DNA of 64,000 nucleotides from Apteryx mantelli. Lineage: Eukaryota; Chordata; Aves; Apterygiformes; Apterygidae. Where the stretch lies: the NCBI RefSeq assembly GCF_036417845.1, contig NC_089980.1:133574516-133638515 (forward strand), written 5' to 3'. The notes under the pieces were generated by a model, which had not been told where the DNA came from, did no database searches, and worked only from the letters and a program-made list of their open reading frames with translations. A program made the translations under genes and the position numbers. Each line of letters begins with the position of its first letter. Position 1 is the stretch's first letter. Below, one piece after another: positions 14,126 to 27,620 of the stretch.

Positions 14126-14590
14126 GAAAAGAAAAATGAGGGTGTTGTGGGAGTTTGCCTGACAGAAGAATTTTCTTGTCTGAAGCTTCTGCATAAAAAT
14201 TTCCATGGTTTTAAATAACGCTTTAAGACACTGCTTAGTCCTATAGAATTTACAGTGTACTGATATTTATTTAAGAATATTGACACTTATGGTACTAGCT
14301 ATAAATAGCTGCTTAAATGGATCATGATTAGTCTCAATCAAATAATGAACAGTAAAATATGCAAAACCCATAGACTAAGTATAAATTTCCAAATCTTTGG
14401 ACTCTTCATGGTACGTGGTTCAATCGCAGCCTCCCTGTCACTCCCTTTGATGTGCACGTAGAACTTTCCTAGGAATACGCTGTCAGCTTCCTCCACGTTA
14501 TAGATGTATTTTTTACCTTTTTTTTTTTTTTTAAACTCACTAATTTGACTGTTTAGATTATATGACTCTTTGGTAACTGCTGATTATGGC

Positions 14591-14710
14591 AAGATCCTGC
14601 CAACACTTAAGTCTGGTGTGTAACTATTCATGTGATTAAAATCAGACTTCAGTGGGAGTAAACATGTGATTAAAGTTACACATGTGCATAAGTGCTTGCA
14701 GGATGGGGAC
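14591..14710. mobile_element. MITE-like palindromic element, ancient
   Basis: The two ends form an imperfect inverted repeat. ATCCTGC (14594-14600) pairs with GCAGGAT (14698-14704). CACTTA (14604-14609) pairs with TAAGTG (14689-14694). TGTGTAACT (14617-14625) pairs with AGTTACACA (14674-14682). The centre carries TTCAGTGGGAGTAAAC. This is the pattern of a short non-autonomous DNA transposon, and similar palindromes are common in reptile and bird genomes as I remember them. I cannot assign the superfamily; no target duplication is evident. Confidence 0.6.
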
Positions 14711-16030
14711 CTAAATTAGAATCTGCCTGAAGATAAACAGAAGTCTGGTAAAATCTACTTGAAAGCGTTTAAAAAAAAAAAAAAAGTAAACTTACATCTA
14801 AATGCATAAATTTTTTATTATTTTTGGTCCATCCATATGCTATTATATCATTAGCCTTTTAAAATACTAATTCTGTTGTTACTTTTTAAGAAGACCTTAG
14901 ACTTTGTATTTAGAGTATTACAGGGTTTCTTAAAGCATAATATATGTGATTGACTGCAATGCTTGTAATAGCATTTGGTAAAAATCTGATTTTGTACTTC
15001 TAGATTTTTAGAAAAGAAATCTATCTTAAATTTAAAATTTTAAAGTGGAAAAAGATAATATCTCTGTAGAGGTCTTACTGAAAACAGATCATATTAACAT
15101 CTGCTTTTCATTATCATTACTACTGGTGCTGCTAATAGTACAAGAATTGAGCAGTATAACTGAACATTTACTAGTGCGTAGCGAACCAGATAGAAGACGA
15201 AGAAATGTAATGGGAATATATTCTGTTTATCAGGTGACTTGCATGGTGTGTGCAGCTCTTTGTTAAAAATTCCTTGAAGGGGAAAAACAAAATCTCCTAT
15301 TTTATATGGAGAGAGTTTTCTGTAAATTGATAAACTTTGATTAGTCAGTCTTTTGGAAAATTATGATATTTTAAAAAATGAACTTATTCAAAGATAATTG
15401 ACTTGCCTTTTATTAAAGGGGAAAAGGTATGTGAGTTAGATTAATACTTCGCAGAATAAGAGTAGAACTGTCCAGGGTTTGGTTTAGAATTTTTTATGCC
15501 TTTTCTATACAAAATTCTTAAAAAATATTTTATATAAAGATAGCACCTCTAGTCATGTAGGTATTATGATGATGTGCAGGTACCACTTCTTTGTTTATAA
15601 CACATTTCCGTTTTAAAGACCTAAGAAAGACCTGGTATTTCTAAAAGAAATCTGATGATCTCAGTGTTCATGAAGGCATGATACATTTTAATTTGATTTT
15701 TCTAGAACTCTGTTTTATTCCTCTTGGCCTCAGTGATTTACTCGTGCTTGGGATACCCTAAGAATATAAGTGTGTGTTTCGAGTAGCAAGGTACTGGTGC
15801 CTGTGAATACCATATATATAAGAATAACGGTGATTTTTATCTTAATAGTTTTTCATTGGTGCTTTTAAGGTTATGGCCTTAGGAAGTTCTGTATGAAGCA
15901 CAGAATTAGCCTTGGAATTTTTAAAGCACTTACACTTTTGTGAAGTGATGTGTAGTCATTACTGTTTTTCCATGTGTTCTCTTTAAAATGAAATATATTT
16001 GTAAGTGCTGTTGTTTCTCTGTTTACTCAG

Positions 16031-16134
16031 ATGAGCAGCACTGTGGCTAGCCCGATGTCAACGGTTGCTTCTTCGAGCAGTGGAAGAGGCACAGGAAAAT
16101 CAACAAGCTTTACACCTGAACTGCAAAGTATGAT
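16031..16134 (+). CDS. SUPT3H: SUPT3H, first coding exon (SPT3 homologue, SAGA subunit)
   Basis: SUPT3H is the vertebrate Spt3, a histone-fold subunit of SAGA/STAGA-type nuclear co-activator complexes that helps deliver TBP to promoters. This exon encodes 34 residues plus two bases of the next codon. It starts MSSTVASPMSTVASSSSGR and continues through a Ser/Thr-rich stretch to TPELQSM. That closely resembles the disordered N-terminus of human SUPT3H, just before its histone fold. A pyrimidine tract and CAG acceptor end at 16030, and the donor GTAAGT starts at 16135. The AT left at the 3' end completes a Met codon with a G from the next exon, as in the MMY of the known protein. The ATG is the first base of the exon; the start is chosen by homology. 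The histone-fold exons are not in the window. Confidence 0.93.
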
Positions 16135-18645
16135 GTAAGTTATCTGCCCAAATACCTGGGAATCTCTGCATTAGAAAGTGTCTATGGAGGTGATGGGGAA
16201 AGCAGAAGCAACCGATATTAGCAGTGGAACTGCTAGTGTTTTAATTCTGGTTTGGAAAACATTTAAAGGTGACTTAGATAAATAAAAAAACAGGTCTTGT
16301 AGTGATGCCCATGTTTGTCAGTCTTTCATCAAAGTAAGTTAAGTTTTGTATTGTCATATATGCTTATTTAAACGATATCTTGTATTGTCTTTCAATGCTG
16401 ATACAGAAAGGAAGACTACTGAGATGATAATATTCATGATGAGATTAAGATATGGAACAGTTGAAAATAACTGGGATTTGGCTGATAGGAAGTGAAGTTG
16501 TTACAAAGACAAATTATTTGTTGTTTAAGTTAACGCTGTAATCTTAGAAACCCAATTAATTAGTCCTCCAAGCTGTGATATTAGAAAATTTTGTAGCTTA
16601 CAACTTCTAAAATCTTGTAAGTTATATAAACAGGTGGGTTTTGTCAGTCAGGAGGATTCCTTCTGTGAAGTCTTTATCTTAACTAGTAACCTGCTATACT
16701 GGGCTGGCTGCAAATCTTCATTTGATGGAAAGCAAACTATTTATCAGAAAGGTTGACCTGCCACTGTATGACACTCCCCCCCTCTCCCCCCCTTTTATAT
16801 GGTACAAGACAAGACACCATGCTGAAAGGATGAAAGAAGAGCTCAAAGTAATGAGCTTGTTTTCCTGTGGATTGGTACTCCTGATTTATCAGGCATTTCA
16901 AAGAACATTTCAACCCACAGCTAAGGAATATCTAACCTCTAAACTTGCAGATAAAGAACTAGACTGTAGTGAGTCAGATCTAAATATGTGCATTTTTAAA
17001 AAATTAATGATTATGAATGTTACTTACTGGAGGGAAAGAGGATGCATGTTAGCTGCACATAAAAGGGAGCTTTGCTTTATGAAATCTTGCAGAAATATCT
17101 TAAAGTATTTTTCCTGTGTGCATTTGTCAGAGTTGAAAATGAACTGAAGAAAGCTAGTCCCAGAATACCAAAACATAAATCCATTCTTTCAAAAGATAGT
17201 GGTAATCTTTGGCTCTTTTTGCTAAAGTCATAGCTCTGGAAGACTATTCAGGATGTCATTTAAGATAGGATGAGGTCAAGTAGGATGGACTTAACAGGGA
17301 ATTAATTTTAGGCTACTGATCTTTACTTTGGCAAGATCCTTGAGAACACTAAATATTGAGGGGATTTGAGAGCTTCTTTTTACTGTGTTTCTTCATATTT
17401 ATTTATTTTTTAGTAAGTTGTACCTAAATCAAACTAGTTACAGCAGCCATCTTCTGACTATTAGATCTGTAACTATATTTTAAAGACAGGGAAATTTTAT
17501 TTATTGAAATTATGGGTGAATCCTGAGTGTTATCCTGATGCTTATCCTGATGCTATCCTTTTGGTCATTTTACGTTAGTAACTGTTGTTGAATATATATT
17601 CATTTGTGGGACTGTGATTTTTAATATACTGCCTTATACGAGTTAAAAAGTTTTAAATATTCTTATCTTAAATGTTCCACTCTTGTCCTTCCGCATTCCA
17701 TGGTGTAGGAACTGGGGTTAATAGGAGGAAAGTTAAAGGTTTCTATATACTTTTTTTTTCTGCAGTTTTCTTCCATAAAGAGGTTAAAGTATCTGAAGCC
17801 TCCACAGATTAGAATTATTTACCTGGATAAGCATTGCATTGCATTTGGCTTTTTAATGTAATGGAAATACTTAAAGTTTTAGTATTACTGTGACACACTA
17901 GAGAAATCAAGCAGATATTCCCTTTTCGAACTTTGGTGGTTGTGAAGGATTCATTCAGAAGGTAAGAGATGGTTTGGGTCACTTTAGGCTACGTTTGGAC
18001 TGTTTTTTTTGTCAGTTATGGACATGACTGTGATATATAAGAATGATTTAAACCTTTTTCATGTCTTGTGCCATCCTTCCCCTCTCTCACACGCTCAGCC
18101 TGTTCTTAACAGTCTCCTCTGGTCACTTGCTGCCGCTTTTAGGAGATGTGGAATTTGGGATGCTGAATAAATGATGGTGAATAATGACGTATTACTCATT
18201 TTATCATATGTTGTAGACTCACCTTCACTGTCATGTAACGTTTTCTGATGCATAGTGCCCATATAGCAATTTAGATAAAAGGAATTCCCTAACTCGTTGT
18301 AGAATTTATTGGCGGTCCCTGTTTAAAAGTGAAAGAGAGAACTTGTTAAATGCGCTTAAGGTTTTGTAAGAGTATTGTAGGTGGAGCATGTGATACATTC
18401 CACTAGTATTTTTCAGTATAATGTAAATGAGATAATGATCTATTTCCTGTGCACTGAATTGTCTAAAGTAGATGAGTACATTTTTTGTTACAAATCAAAT
18501 GATTTTCTGTATAGAGTTCCTTTTCAGATAGAAAACGTTAGTTCCCTCTACCAACAGAATTCTATTTATTTATTGTTCACATCTATTATAGTCATCTACA
18601 CTGAAAAACATGTGATGTTCTTTGGGGAGAACATGCAACTGTGCT

Positions 18646-18680
18646 TTTTTAAAAAAAAAAAAAAGAAAAGAAAAGAAAAA
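18646..18680. repeat. Poly-A and (AAAAG)n run
   Basis: A poly-A run passes into short AAAAG units. It is simple sequence; no retroposon body was recognised to its left. Confidence 0.8.
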
Positions 18681-19161
18681 GCACAGACATGAGGTTTAGT
18701 AGTTAAAGAAGCCTATGCATCTCTTCAATATCTGAGGAGCCTGAATTTTATTCAGCTGTGCACTTCCTGATAAGTATTTTGAAACTACCCTCCCCGCCAG
18801 TATACACATGGTTCTGTCAGAATGTAAAAGTTATTGTTGGCCATATAAATGGAAGAAATGGACATTTTCCTCTTGCTTTAGACCTGCAGTTATACTTTGA
18901 ATGCTATACAAACAGCTCTTCTGTGTTTTAGAATAATATTTTTCACAAGCAGTTTCATTGAACTAGTAAGGACTGAAGAATTTCCTTGAATGTAATGAGC
19001 ACATTGAAAATTAAATTTTATTGTTTGCTGGAAAAAAAGAATTTTTAAATGATAAAGAGCTACCATGTGGAGAAAAAATGACAGCTGTTTCTTTTGGCCT
19101 GTACGGCAAAATGAAGTTACCGCTTTAAATGAACTTTCCAGTCTGTGACAGAAGCTGACAC

Positions 19162-19181
19162 TTTTTTTTTTTTTTTTTTTT
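19162..19181. repeat. Poly-T run (20)
   Basis: An uninterrupted run of T in the intron. Confidence 0.9.
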
Positions 19182-20943
19182 ATAAACTGCATAATATAGG
19201 AAGTTACAGATTCTCCCTTTTAAGCAGTTCATAACAATTCCATGCTGGCATCTTAAGAACCTGGGAAATACTGAAGGCTGGAGGAATACAGTGCAAAAAA
19301 GGTGACATATTTCTTAAAGAAAATAGGGACTATCTCTGCATACTGTGTTGCTGTGAGGTAGAGTACTATTTGGACCTATTTTGGACAGTCTATATGGAGT
19401 AGTTTTAACAGTAACTTGTCCTGCCCGTTAAGAAACGTGTGCAGTAAGGAGATGAATTTTTGAGAAATAAGTCATACAGGAACATTAGACCTTAATCTAG
19501 AATGGCCTTTGGTGGTCATTGCTGATATTAAAAAATATCCTGTTGGATTTTAGGGACTTAAAAGGAAGAAGGAAGTTAAAGAAACAATCTTTCTGAAGTA
19601 GAATATCAAATTGTGGTATAACCCAGCAGTGAGATCTGGAAGTTTGTGGGTAAGAGTGCCTCCCGCTTTGAAGGTGGTATCTTTTATTAGATTGCAGCAT
19701 GCAGCATTCATGTGTTGAGTCAGTGTTTGATTTACCAGGATGCTTAAATTTATGTGTAATGTTAAACTTGTGAGTAACCCCATTTAAGGTGATGAAATTA
19801 TTCATATGCTGCATATATTATATACCTATTTTTTGAACCAAGCATTAGGGATTGAGCTGACTTCTTTTGGGGTTTTTATGATATGCTTGCAAATATTTTT
19901 CTGATGTATTTGAAAAGGCAGCAAATGTACAGGTGTTTTGAACATGAAATCACAGAATACTGCAGAAAAGTTATTTTAAAATGTGTAGAAATCTTTCTTA
20001 TAATATGCTTAGCTGCTTTTTTTTTTTTTTTTTTTCAAATTACCAATAAAACAGTTCTGGTTTTGCATTGATGCTTACCACTGCTTACATTTGGAGAAAT
20101 TCTAGCATTTGTTGGAAGTAATTCCATTCTGTATGATGTGTAATGCCTACATAAATAGTTCTAGGTATAGCTGGTGATAATACTTAGTATGCTGTTTATT
20201 TTTAGAGGAGTACAGAGGTAAGTAAAATAATATAGCAGACTGTCACAGGCCTCACAAACATCAATTTATGGTGCACTATATTTTACATTGATATGTTTGA
20301 CTTTTATTTGTTAAGACTTTGAAATAATTTAATATTCATATAATCATTTAAAAGAACATAATGATATGTAGATTTTGCTTTGATTCACACATCCTTTATT
20401 TCTATTTGTGTATATTATTACATAACCATCAAACTTATAATAGTGGTTGTTAATTTGAAAAAGGTTTTCAGCACGTCTAGTGCCTTTTACTGAGGTTTGT
20501 TTTACATAATTTCATTTGGCTGATCTACAACCTGTTTCTAAATTAAATCCTAACCTTAGGTCAGTTGCACTTATGTTATAGTTCTGTCCAGGAGATTCAC
20601 AACCATGATGATTTCACAGTAGCAGTCAGAATTCGTAATGTGGTTCAAGTAATCTGTGTTGTACTTTAAGTACTACTATAAGTATGATTTACTGGAAACC
20701 ATAAGGTTCTAAACACTTTTATTGAACAATTTCAGAGGAAGAGAGATTTTTTTCCCCTTAATAAAATGTCTTGATTATCTAAGCTTTTTCTTAACTAATT
20801 ACAAAAATGCAAAATACTGATTATTGTGACCCTTTTGATCTAAGTTATTTCAGAAGTTATTGATTCTGTATTCTTTTCTCAAAACTAGTATACACAGGAA
20901 ACAAAAGCCATGCTCAAGATTAGTTTAAATTATCAACAGAATA

Positions 20944-20946
<3 letters not shown>

Positions 20947-20981
<35 letters not shown>
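20947..20981. repeat. Poly-A run (35)
   Basis: The longest homopolymer in the window, 35 uninterrupted A. It could be the tail of a retroposed sequence, but no body was recognised to its left, and no target duplication is obvious. Confidence 0.9.
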
Positions 20982-20986
<5 letters not shown>

Positions 20987-23900
20987 AATTTTCCAATGGC
21001 AAGTATATACTTGAAACTATTTTGCATATAGCAATGCATCTCAGTCGCCTACAACTCTGATTCTGCAGATGACCCGGTGTTTAGCTTTGCGTGTTTCAGT
21101 AATTTTATGACAACTAAAAAATTGTAGGATTGGGCTCTAAATTCATGATAAGTCTTTGAATTATGTGAATAAAGTACTAATTGTTTATTCTTTAGTGTTG
21201 AAGAATCTGTTTTCATGTCTACTGTGTTTTTTGTGCCACAACATGCTGATTCCTAGGTGGGCAATGGTGGGCAATATTACTACAATAATGCAAGCTGGTT
21301 GAAAGTGCTGTTCTTTTCATGAATTCTGCATTTTTTTCTCAGATTTGTCTTTTTTTTTTGTCTCATCTATTTTTTTTTGATCTTCTTCAACCAAATATTT
21401 GGCCTGAAAAAAATTTTTTTGTCAACCAAAACATGTTTGCTTTGTAACAGGCTTTTTAAGTGAAAGGTTGAAAATGTAGTTCTTTGAAAAACTACTTTCC
21501 ATAATAGAATATGTCTTATTTTCCCTTAACTGCTTAGTCGGAACCATTTGTTTTTATAGGGACTACTGTAAATGGATATATTTATCAGGACTAGATCTTC
21601 TGATTGCTTGTGTTTGAAGAAGGAGTTTTGTCATCAAAGACTGCACTAGTTTGCTCGTTGGCTAATTGTGTGGCTGCTTATAGTCTTGCTTGGGAAGATC
21701 TGGATATAAATTTTGTATAAGCTGTAACTCCTGTCTTTGCTTATATTACAAATTGGCTTTAATGCAGAGCAAGGTGCAGATATGTGAGGAACTGATTTTA
21801 TTTGTTGTTCCTCTGGCCCCAGCCCACATCTTACAGATTATCTGTGTGGGTTCACGAGTGTGCCGTTTAAAGCCTTTCAGAAGTCAGTGGAGTTGTGTTG
21901 CCGTGCGGGGAAGTAGCTGCAAGGATGCAGTTATGGGAAGAGAACCTTAAATATCTGCTCAAATGGGATGCTTTTCTGATGTCAACATTTTCTAAAAATA
22001 CATAATCGAAGCGTACTTGCTGTAGTTGCCATTAAAAGAATAGAATTCATTAACATAATATTCAGTTTAGTACTGCTGCTTAGTAGATTGTTTCTTTCTA
22101 GACAGCAAAAATACAGTAGTTCTATAATTCTTATTTCAACTTGTTTTAACTTGTAGCTTATAACCATTTGTAATGCACTACAATGTTAGTGTGCAATACA
22201 GATCTTATTAAAAGCGTGGCATTTCCTTTTTGTTTATAAATATAAAAAAAGATATATATAAATGAATTATAATTTATTTTTTCTTAATGTGGAAAACTAT
22301 GAGAAAGCCTCGGTAACAATTGGGACTTGCCATAAACTTTCATTTCATTAAGGAAGAGCTCTTAGATATATAACTATCCCAAGATTTGGACAGATATGAT
22401 CCCTGTTACAAGAATATTTCTCAGCATTCATCTTTTTTTTTTTTCCTGTTATTTCCCTCTGCATTTTATAGGTTGGTGACTGTGTGCGTATTTGTGTCAT
22501 TGTTCATCTGTATGCAAGAAGAGTTGAGTAAGGAAAAGCTAAGCGGAGGTCATCAGTTTTGCTGAAATCTCCTGTTGTTTTGTTCTGTTGGATTAACAGA
22601 TTTCATTAAGAGAACACTATAAAGATTACACACAATCCACTGGCATCTGCTAACAGTTCGGTGTGTTCAGTATCTCTTTCTCCAGTAAACTGTGGTAGAA
22701 GGAATAATTGATACTGAGCACAGGTATGTTGAAAATAGGACAAGAAGTTAATAAGGAATATTTGTATATTTGAAGGTATGTTTAAAGCTGTAAGGGTAGT
22801 GAATGCCACAAAAATGTTAGAGGTTGATAGTTAGCTATGTACAGGGCCATACATAGGCAACAAATCTGAGTTAAGAGTAACTTTCATTCCATGATTTAAT
22901 AGTGTCTTTTTCCAATGCTTATACTCTCTAAGAAATGTCTGATGGACAAAAAGTTTCAGTAGTTTATGATAAAGGTAAATTTGAAAAACTTTCTGCGTAT
23001 TTCATCCAGCTCAGAGTTATCAGAGCATGGAAAAAGCTTGTTTTCTTATGTTCATTTTAGAAATGTGTGCTGAAATTGAAAAAAATTTAAAGGTTTTCTT
23101 CATCCTCTCCATCACCATTTGTTAGAACAAATTAATAAAATTGCAAAAACTAACAATATAGTTTTAATGCTGAGAAATCAACTCATGAAATGCCTGTAGA
23201 AATTTCTAAAGCTGGTAAGTGGTGTCTGCCAGTCACTTTGGGGCATGGGGTATAGCTCAAGAAATAGGGGGGAAAGTGAGATAGGCTTCGTCTTTGTTCT
23301 GTCACTAGTCTTATGTCATATTATCAAGGTTAACTGGTATTTGTGAAGTGAACTATGATGTTCGTAATGCTACCAATTGTACTGCATAAAATTGCCTACA
23401 GGAAAGGGACTAGAGAATATTGTGTAAGTGGCCAAAACGAATACAAGATTAGAGTCATGTGTCTTCTGTTCTTCTTATTTCCTTATTTATTTAATTATTT
23501 ATTTTTGCTTTTTTTACATCAAAATACTTCTGGGCTAGAATGATAAGCTAGAAAGTTAAGCTAGAATGTTATGGAGAATAACCCCCCGTATTTCAAACCA
23601 TGAAGGATTTCCACTGAAGTACATTTTAAGTAATAACTTCTTATCTCTTGTGTTTTCATCAGTGGAAACCCCACTGTGTTGTGGAACCAACTTTTGTGAT
23701 CATTCTCATTGTAGAGAGCAGTGGTAGACCTCTGGTTGTTCACTGAATATCTAAATCAAGCAAACTTTTATTTAGACTCATGGACATTGTTTTTCTTCCT
23801 GTACACACTGTGATCTTGAAAAATCTATTCGTTTTATTATTTTTGGTAAACCTGTCAATTATAAATTATTTTTAGGGAATAATGTTCTTAGAACTCTCAA

Positions 23901-24032
23901 CTCCACTTATTTAAATTTTCTCATCCATTCTGAGGTAACAGTATCTTGAGGAATGATGTAGTAAAGTTTTAAATGTGCCATAAAATTATCCAAGGCATGA
24001 TCTCTGAACTGTCTCTTCTCCCATTAATGTAG

Positions 24033-24094
24033 TTGGATAACTCCCACTGACTTGAGTTGGATTAGGATTAGTTCAGCACTGAAGGCCCCTGAAG
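24033..24094. repeat. Possible ancient palindromic repeat fragment
   Basis: TAACTCCCACTGACTTGAGTTGGATTAGGATTAGTTCAGCACTGAAGG-like sequence resembles the decayed CCCATTGACTTCAATGGG core of old amniote palindromic repeats. Weak evidence; no paired arms were traced. Confidence 0.25.
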
Positions 24095-26202
24095 ATCTCA
24101 CTTGATTTCTTCAAGTACTGAGCACAGCCTTTCTGATTAGAGACGTTGGGTCTTAAATGTTTTCAAATACAGAAATGCCAATGCTGTTTAATAATAACAG
24201 TATTTATATATGCTAAAATAATGTTTTCTTATCAGTTAGAAAGTTCAAGGAACGTGTCATTTACTGCTGAAGAAATACAAGCCATATTTATATTAAAGAA
24301 AATTTTTGATGTGTATAGGTGTTCTTTGCCAGATTGGCTTATGTTTGTGTGTTTGTCCAGCACTGAGTATCAGAATAATTATAATCTAAATACTTTTAGT
24401 CATTAAGATTACATCCTAATTAAAAAAATCCAATATGCATTTTGTATTGACTGCAAGAAATAACTTACTGTTGAAAATTTTACCTAGTTAAGAAGTGTTC
24501 CATATATGAATTAATAAGATGAACTTCTACAATATGTTCTTTATCTGACTTTCAGCTGCCCAAAGGCTTTGTCGTTCTTTTTAGCTGTTACACTAAGCCT
24601 GCTACTTGGTTTCTGAAAACATCTAAGTCGTTATCCTAGTTTTCAAAACACGAACAGGTTTTCATAGGTCTCTTTGTGATAACGGGCTTCATTGCTGGTA
24701 AGTCTAGTTGTCTGTTGTTAAAACATGGCCTTGATTCCTTTGCGTTAGTTGTATGTTTTTTCTGTTACACCCGGATGTATAAGCTTCATTTGACTAACTG
24801 ACCCTAGTGAGGATAAATGTAAAAGCTGCTATTCCCCTCATGCCCCGTTTCTCATGAGGTTTGCCCTCAAGCCAGGTTCAGTTCTTCCCCAGGAAAAAGA
24901 GGGTTTTTAAGTGTTGGTTTTCATATGTCTTAGATTTCTTGGAATGCAGAGCATATGCAGACCTTGATTCTTCTACGTGAAACAAGTAAATGATTATAGT
25001 GACTAGGAAGTTAGGCTGAATAGACAGTCTAGATGATTGTTTTCAATGAAAAGATCCAAAATTTATATAGCATGCAACCCATGATAAATGTGTACTCGAG
25101 TTGAATATTAATAATCATTTGTTTTATCTGCCTATATGAAGAGGTTTGATAGTACTCCAATACCTTATTAAGGCTTCAGTCACTCTTAGGCTTATCTCTC
25201 TCTGCTTTGAAGTTGCTCAGTAAAAGCATCTGACTCTGGATAGTTCCTCTGGAATGCAAGTGGAACAGCAGTAATGACCTGGCTTAGGGAGCGCTCTGGT
25301 TAACCAAGCTGTAATTTGGGATTGTAAAGAATTTCTCTATTCTGTCCTATACTTGTTTACCATATTTGAACCCGGAATTCTGCTGAGATTGCATTGTTCA
25401 AAAATAACCAGTTTAGCCTCCTGAGCTGCAATCCTTTGCCGACATGACTTTTTTTTCCTTCTTAAGTAAAGAGACAGTGGAAGGGCAGTGACAACAGACT
25501 TGTTTATTACTTAGTGCTTTGCTTTTTTTGTCTGCCTTATTTAATATCTCAGGCAAGAGTGGTATGAGACAGAAAACTAGGAACAGAATTAAGTTTTCTT
25601 TTTATAGCTAGGATGGAGTAGAAGAACATTTATTAGAAATTACTACAACTCTTCCTGCTGCTGATCTCACATGATATTTTTCAGCTTTCAAAGACAGAGG
25701 CTGTCTCTTGTTTCTGTGTGCAGTGCTTAGCACAACAGGATTTTATTCTTTGAGAAGGTTTGCTGGGGTTCTGAAAACTGATAATAAGACACAAGAACTG
25801 AAAATTGAGTGCTGGAGAAGCTATTTTAAAACTTATTTTCTTATCCTACCGTGTTTCTCTACTTCATTTTTAAGTGTAATTATTTTAATCTCCCTTACTG
25901 TGATTTCATTTTCTTTTAGTAGCAGAGCTCACTTGAAAAACAATCTGAACTTGGGCCTTATTAGTGTCAACACTCACATCTGAAATATACTTTTTTTCTC
26001 TTGCGTGTCTCTTTTCTTGTTGAATATCCTGTCTCTGCTCATGAAGAGGGGGAAAAAGGAGATGGAAGATGTTAACTGAAGTATGGAGCTGCTCCTGAGC
26101 ACTCCTCTATATAGAGGAAATAAACTACTGAAACTGTTTAGAAACTTATGAAGGAACTTTCCCATAACTAATTTCAAAGTTACATTTGTACTCAAAGTTC
26201 TT

Positions 26203-26224
26203 AAAAAAAAAAAAAAAAAAAAAA
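26203..26224. repeat. Poly-A run (22)
   Basis: An uninterrupted run of A in the intron. Confidence 0.9.
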
Positions 26225-27179
26225 GGATTTTTTTTATGGGGAAAGGCTGGAGAGATTAATCTAGATGCTGTTTTTTACTGTAAACAGAGTTAACTGAAGT
26301 TTAGCATTTATCTGACTTAAGTATCTCTCATATATTTCTGCTCTACTAGTGCTATATTTTTCTCTTGACAGTTCAAAGTTAATGTGGGTTTTGCAGTTAA
26401 TTTTTCACATCTATTCTTTTAACTACAGTAAGTGTTCCTTTAAGGTAGGTTACAATACATACAGTTCTGCTCACTTATTCATTCTAAGTTCAAGGTGCAA
26501 TTTTCTTAAAATAAATCAGGACAGAAGTGGGGGGAGACAAGTTAAATTTGGCAGTTAGATGAGCCAGTTACCAGGTATGAAAATATAGTTTAGTATGTTT
26601 AGTACTTTCTTGAAAAATAAAACTTTAAAATATATATGTGTGAGTGTGCATATATGTATCTGTCACAGTAGACAGGCACTGGTTATGTAGGACAGATTAA
26701 AGATCCTCTGTCTCTGCATTGGACTAGGTGATCTAGAGCAACACTGTTGTTTGATTGGCATTTAGTCTGTGATGTGTGGAAAAACTTTGGCCTTTAAAGG
26801 TATCAAGAGAACCTGAAGGTTGCTTGGGGCTTGTGACTGTTAGACTACTTGGCAGAAAAGCTTTGGGTAACTTGTAACTAATTATATACAACTTCTTAAG
26901 TAGGTCCTAGGCTTGATTGTTGTTTTTTTTTAATATATTGAAACATTTTTAAAATGTATGGTTACAAGATTCTGAAGTTAGCAATAACTTCTTGGTTTCA
27001 GGTTTTTACAGTTTCAGCTTTAATGTATCAGGTAACAGCTAAGGAAACTTTTTTTGAATTGGGAAATGAACTGTCCTACTTATTGAAGACAGACGTACAT
27101 GTATTGCAACTGAATAGTGATTAAACCATAAGCTAGTAAGTTAACCATAGATGTTTAACACTTTCTATTTTTCCCCCTA

Positions 27180-27620
27180 GTGTAATAAATTGTAACGCGG
27201 CAGTATTAGCAGACTGAATTGAAAATACAGTTTAATTACAGCTACGACCGTGGATGTGTCTGTTCTTACTGTGGAAGTCTTTAAACTGCATCTGCTTGCA
27301 TAACTCATAATCTCAATTTATTTGTTGTAGTCGCATCTAATTTGACCGTGCAGACTGTGTGTGTCAGTAGTTAACCTTGTTGCAGAACATTATTCATCCA
27401 TGCAGCACAATAGGGAACTAGACCCTGTAATTACGCTCTGCTTTTTCGTTCGGACGTCATTCCACTCGGCAGGATTATTTACGGCTGTATCAGACTGTGA
27501 ACTGAACACTCACAGTTAGAATGTGCACAAGGGAGCAGAATTAGAAGGAGAAGAAGAAAACTTCTCTTCAAGTTTCACTGTCCTAAGCAGCTGAGCAGAC
27601 TCGGAGTAGTCTTCTCACGC
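27180..27620. promoter_or_regulatory. Candidate conserved noncoding element / enhancer
   Basis: Within AT-rich intron, this stretch is of higher complexity, has several CpGs (around 27243, 27332 and 27450-27483), and lacks repeats and open frames. That texture is typical of constrained regulatory DNA. The position inside the shared RUNX2-SUPT3H intron, a region known in mammals for bone enhancers, makes an enhancer plausible. This is inference from composition only. Confidence 0.25.

Larger units (their letters stand above)
6801..16030. other. Presumed first intron of SUPT3H, noncoding
   Basis: This lies between the CpG island and the first SUPT3H coding exon. No exon was recognised. It contains a T21 run (13105-13125), an AT-rich patch (12713-12785), the palindromic element at 14591-14710 and a possible relative at 14065-14125. 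Open frames here, such as 8463-8882, are AT-rich and without domains. Confidence 0.6.

Noticed and set aside
16722..17147. 141-codon plus-strand frame just downstream of the SUPT3H coding exon
   Set aside because: It is not flanked by good splice sites in a way that continues SUPT3H, does not match the expected histone-fold sequence, and shows no recognisable domain.
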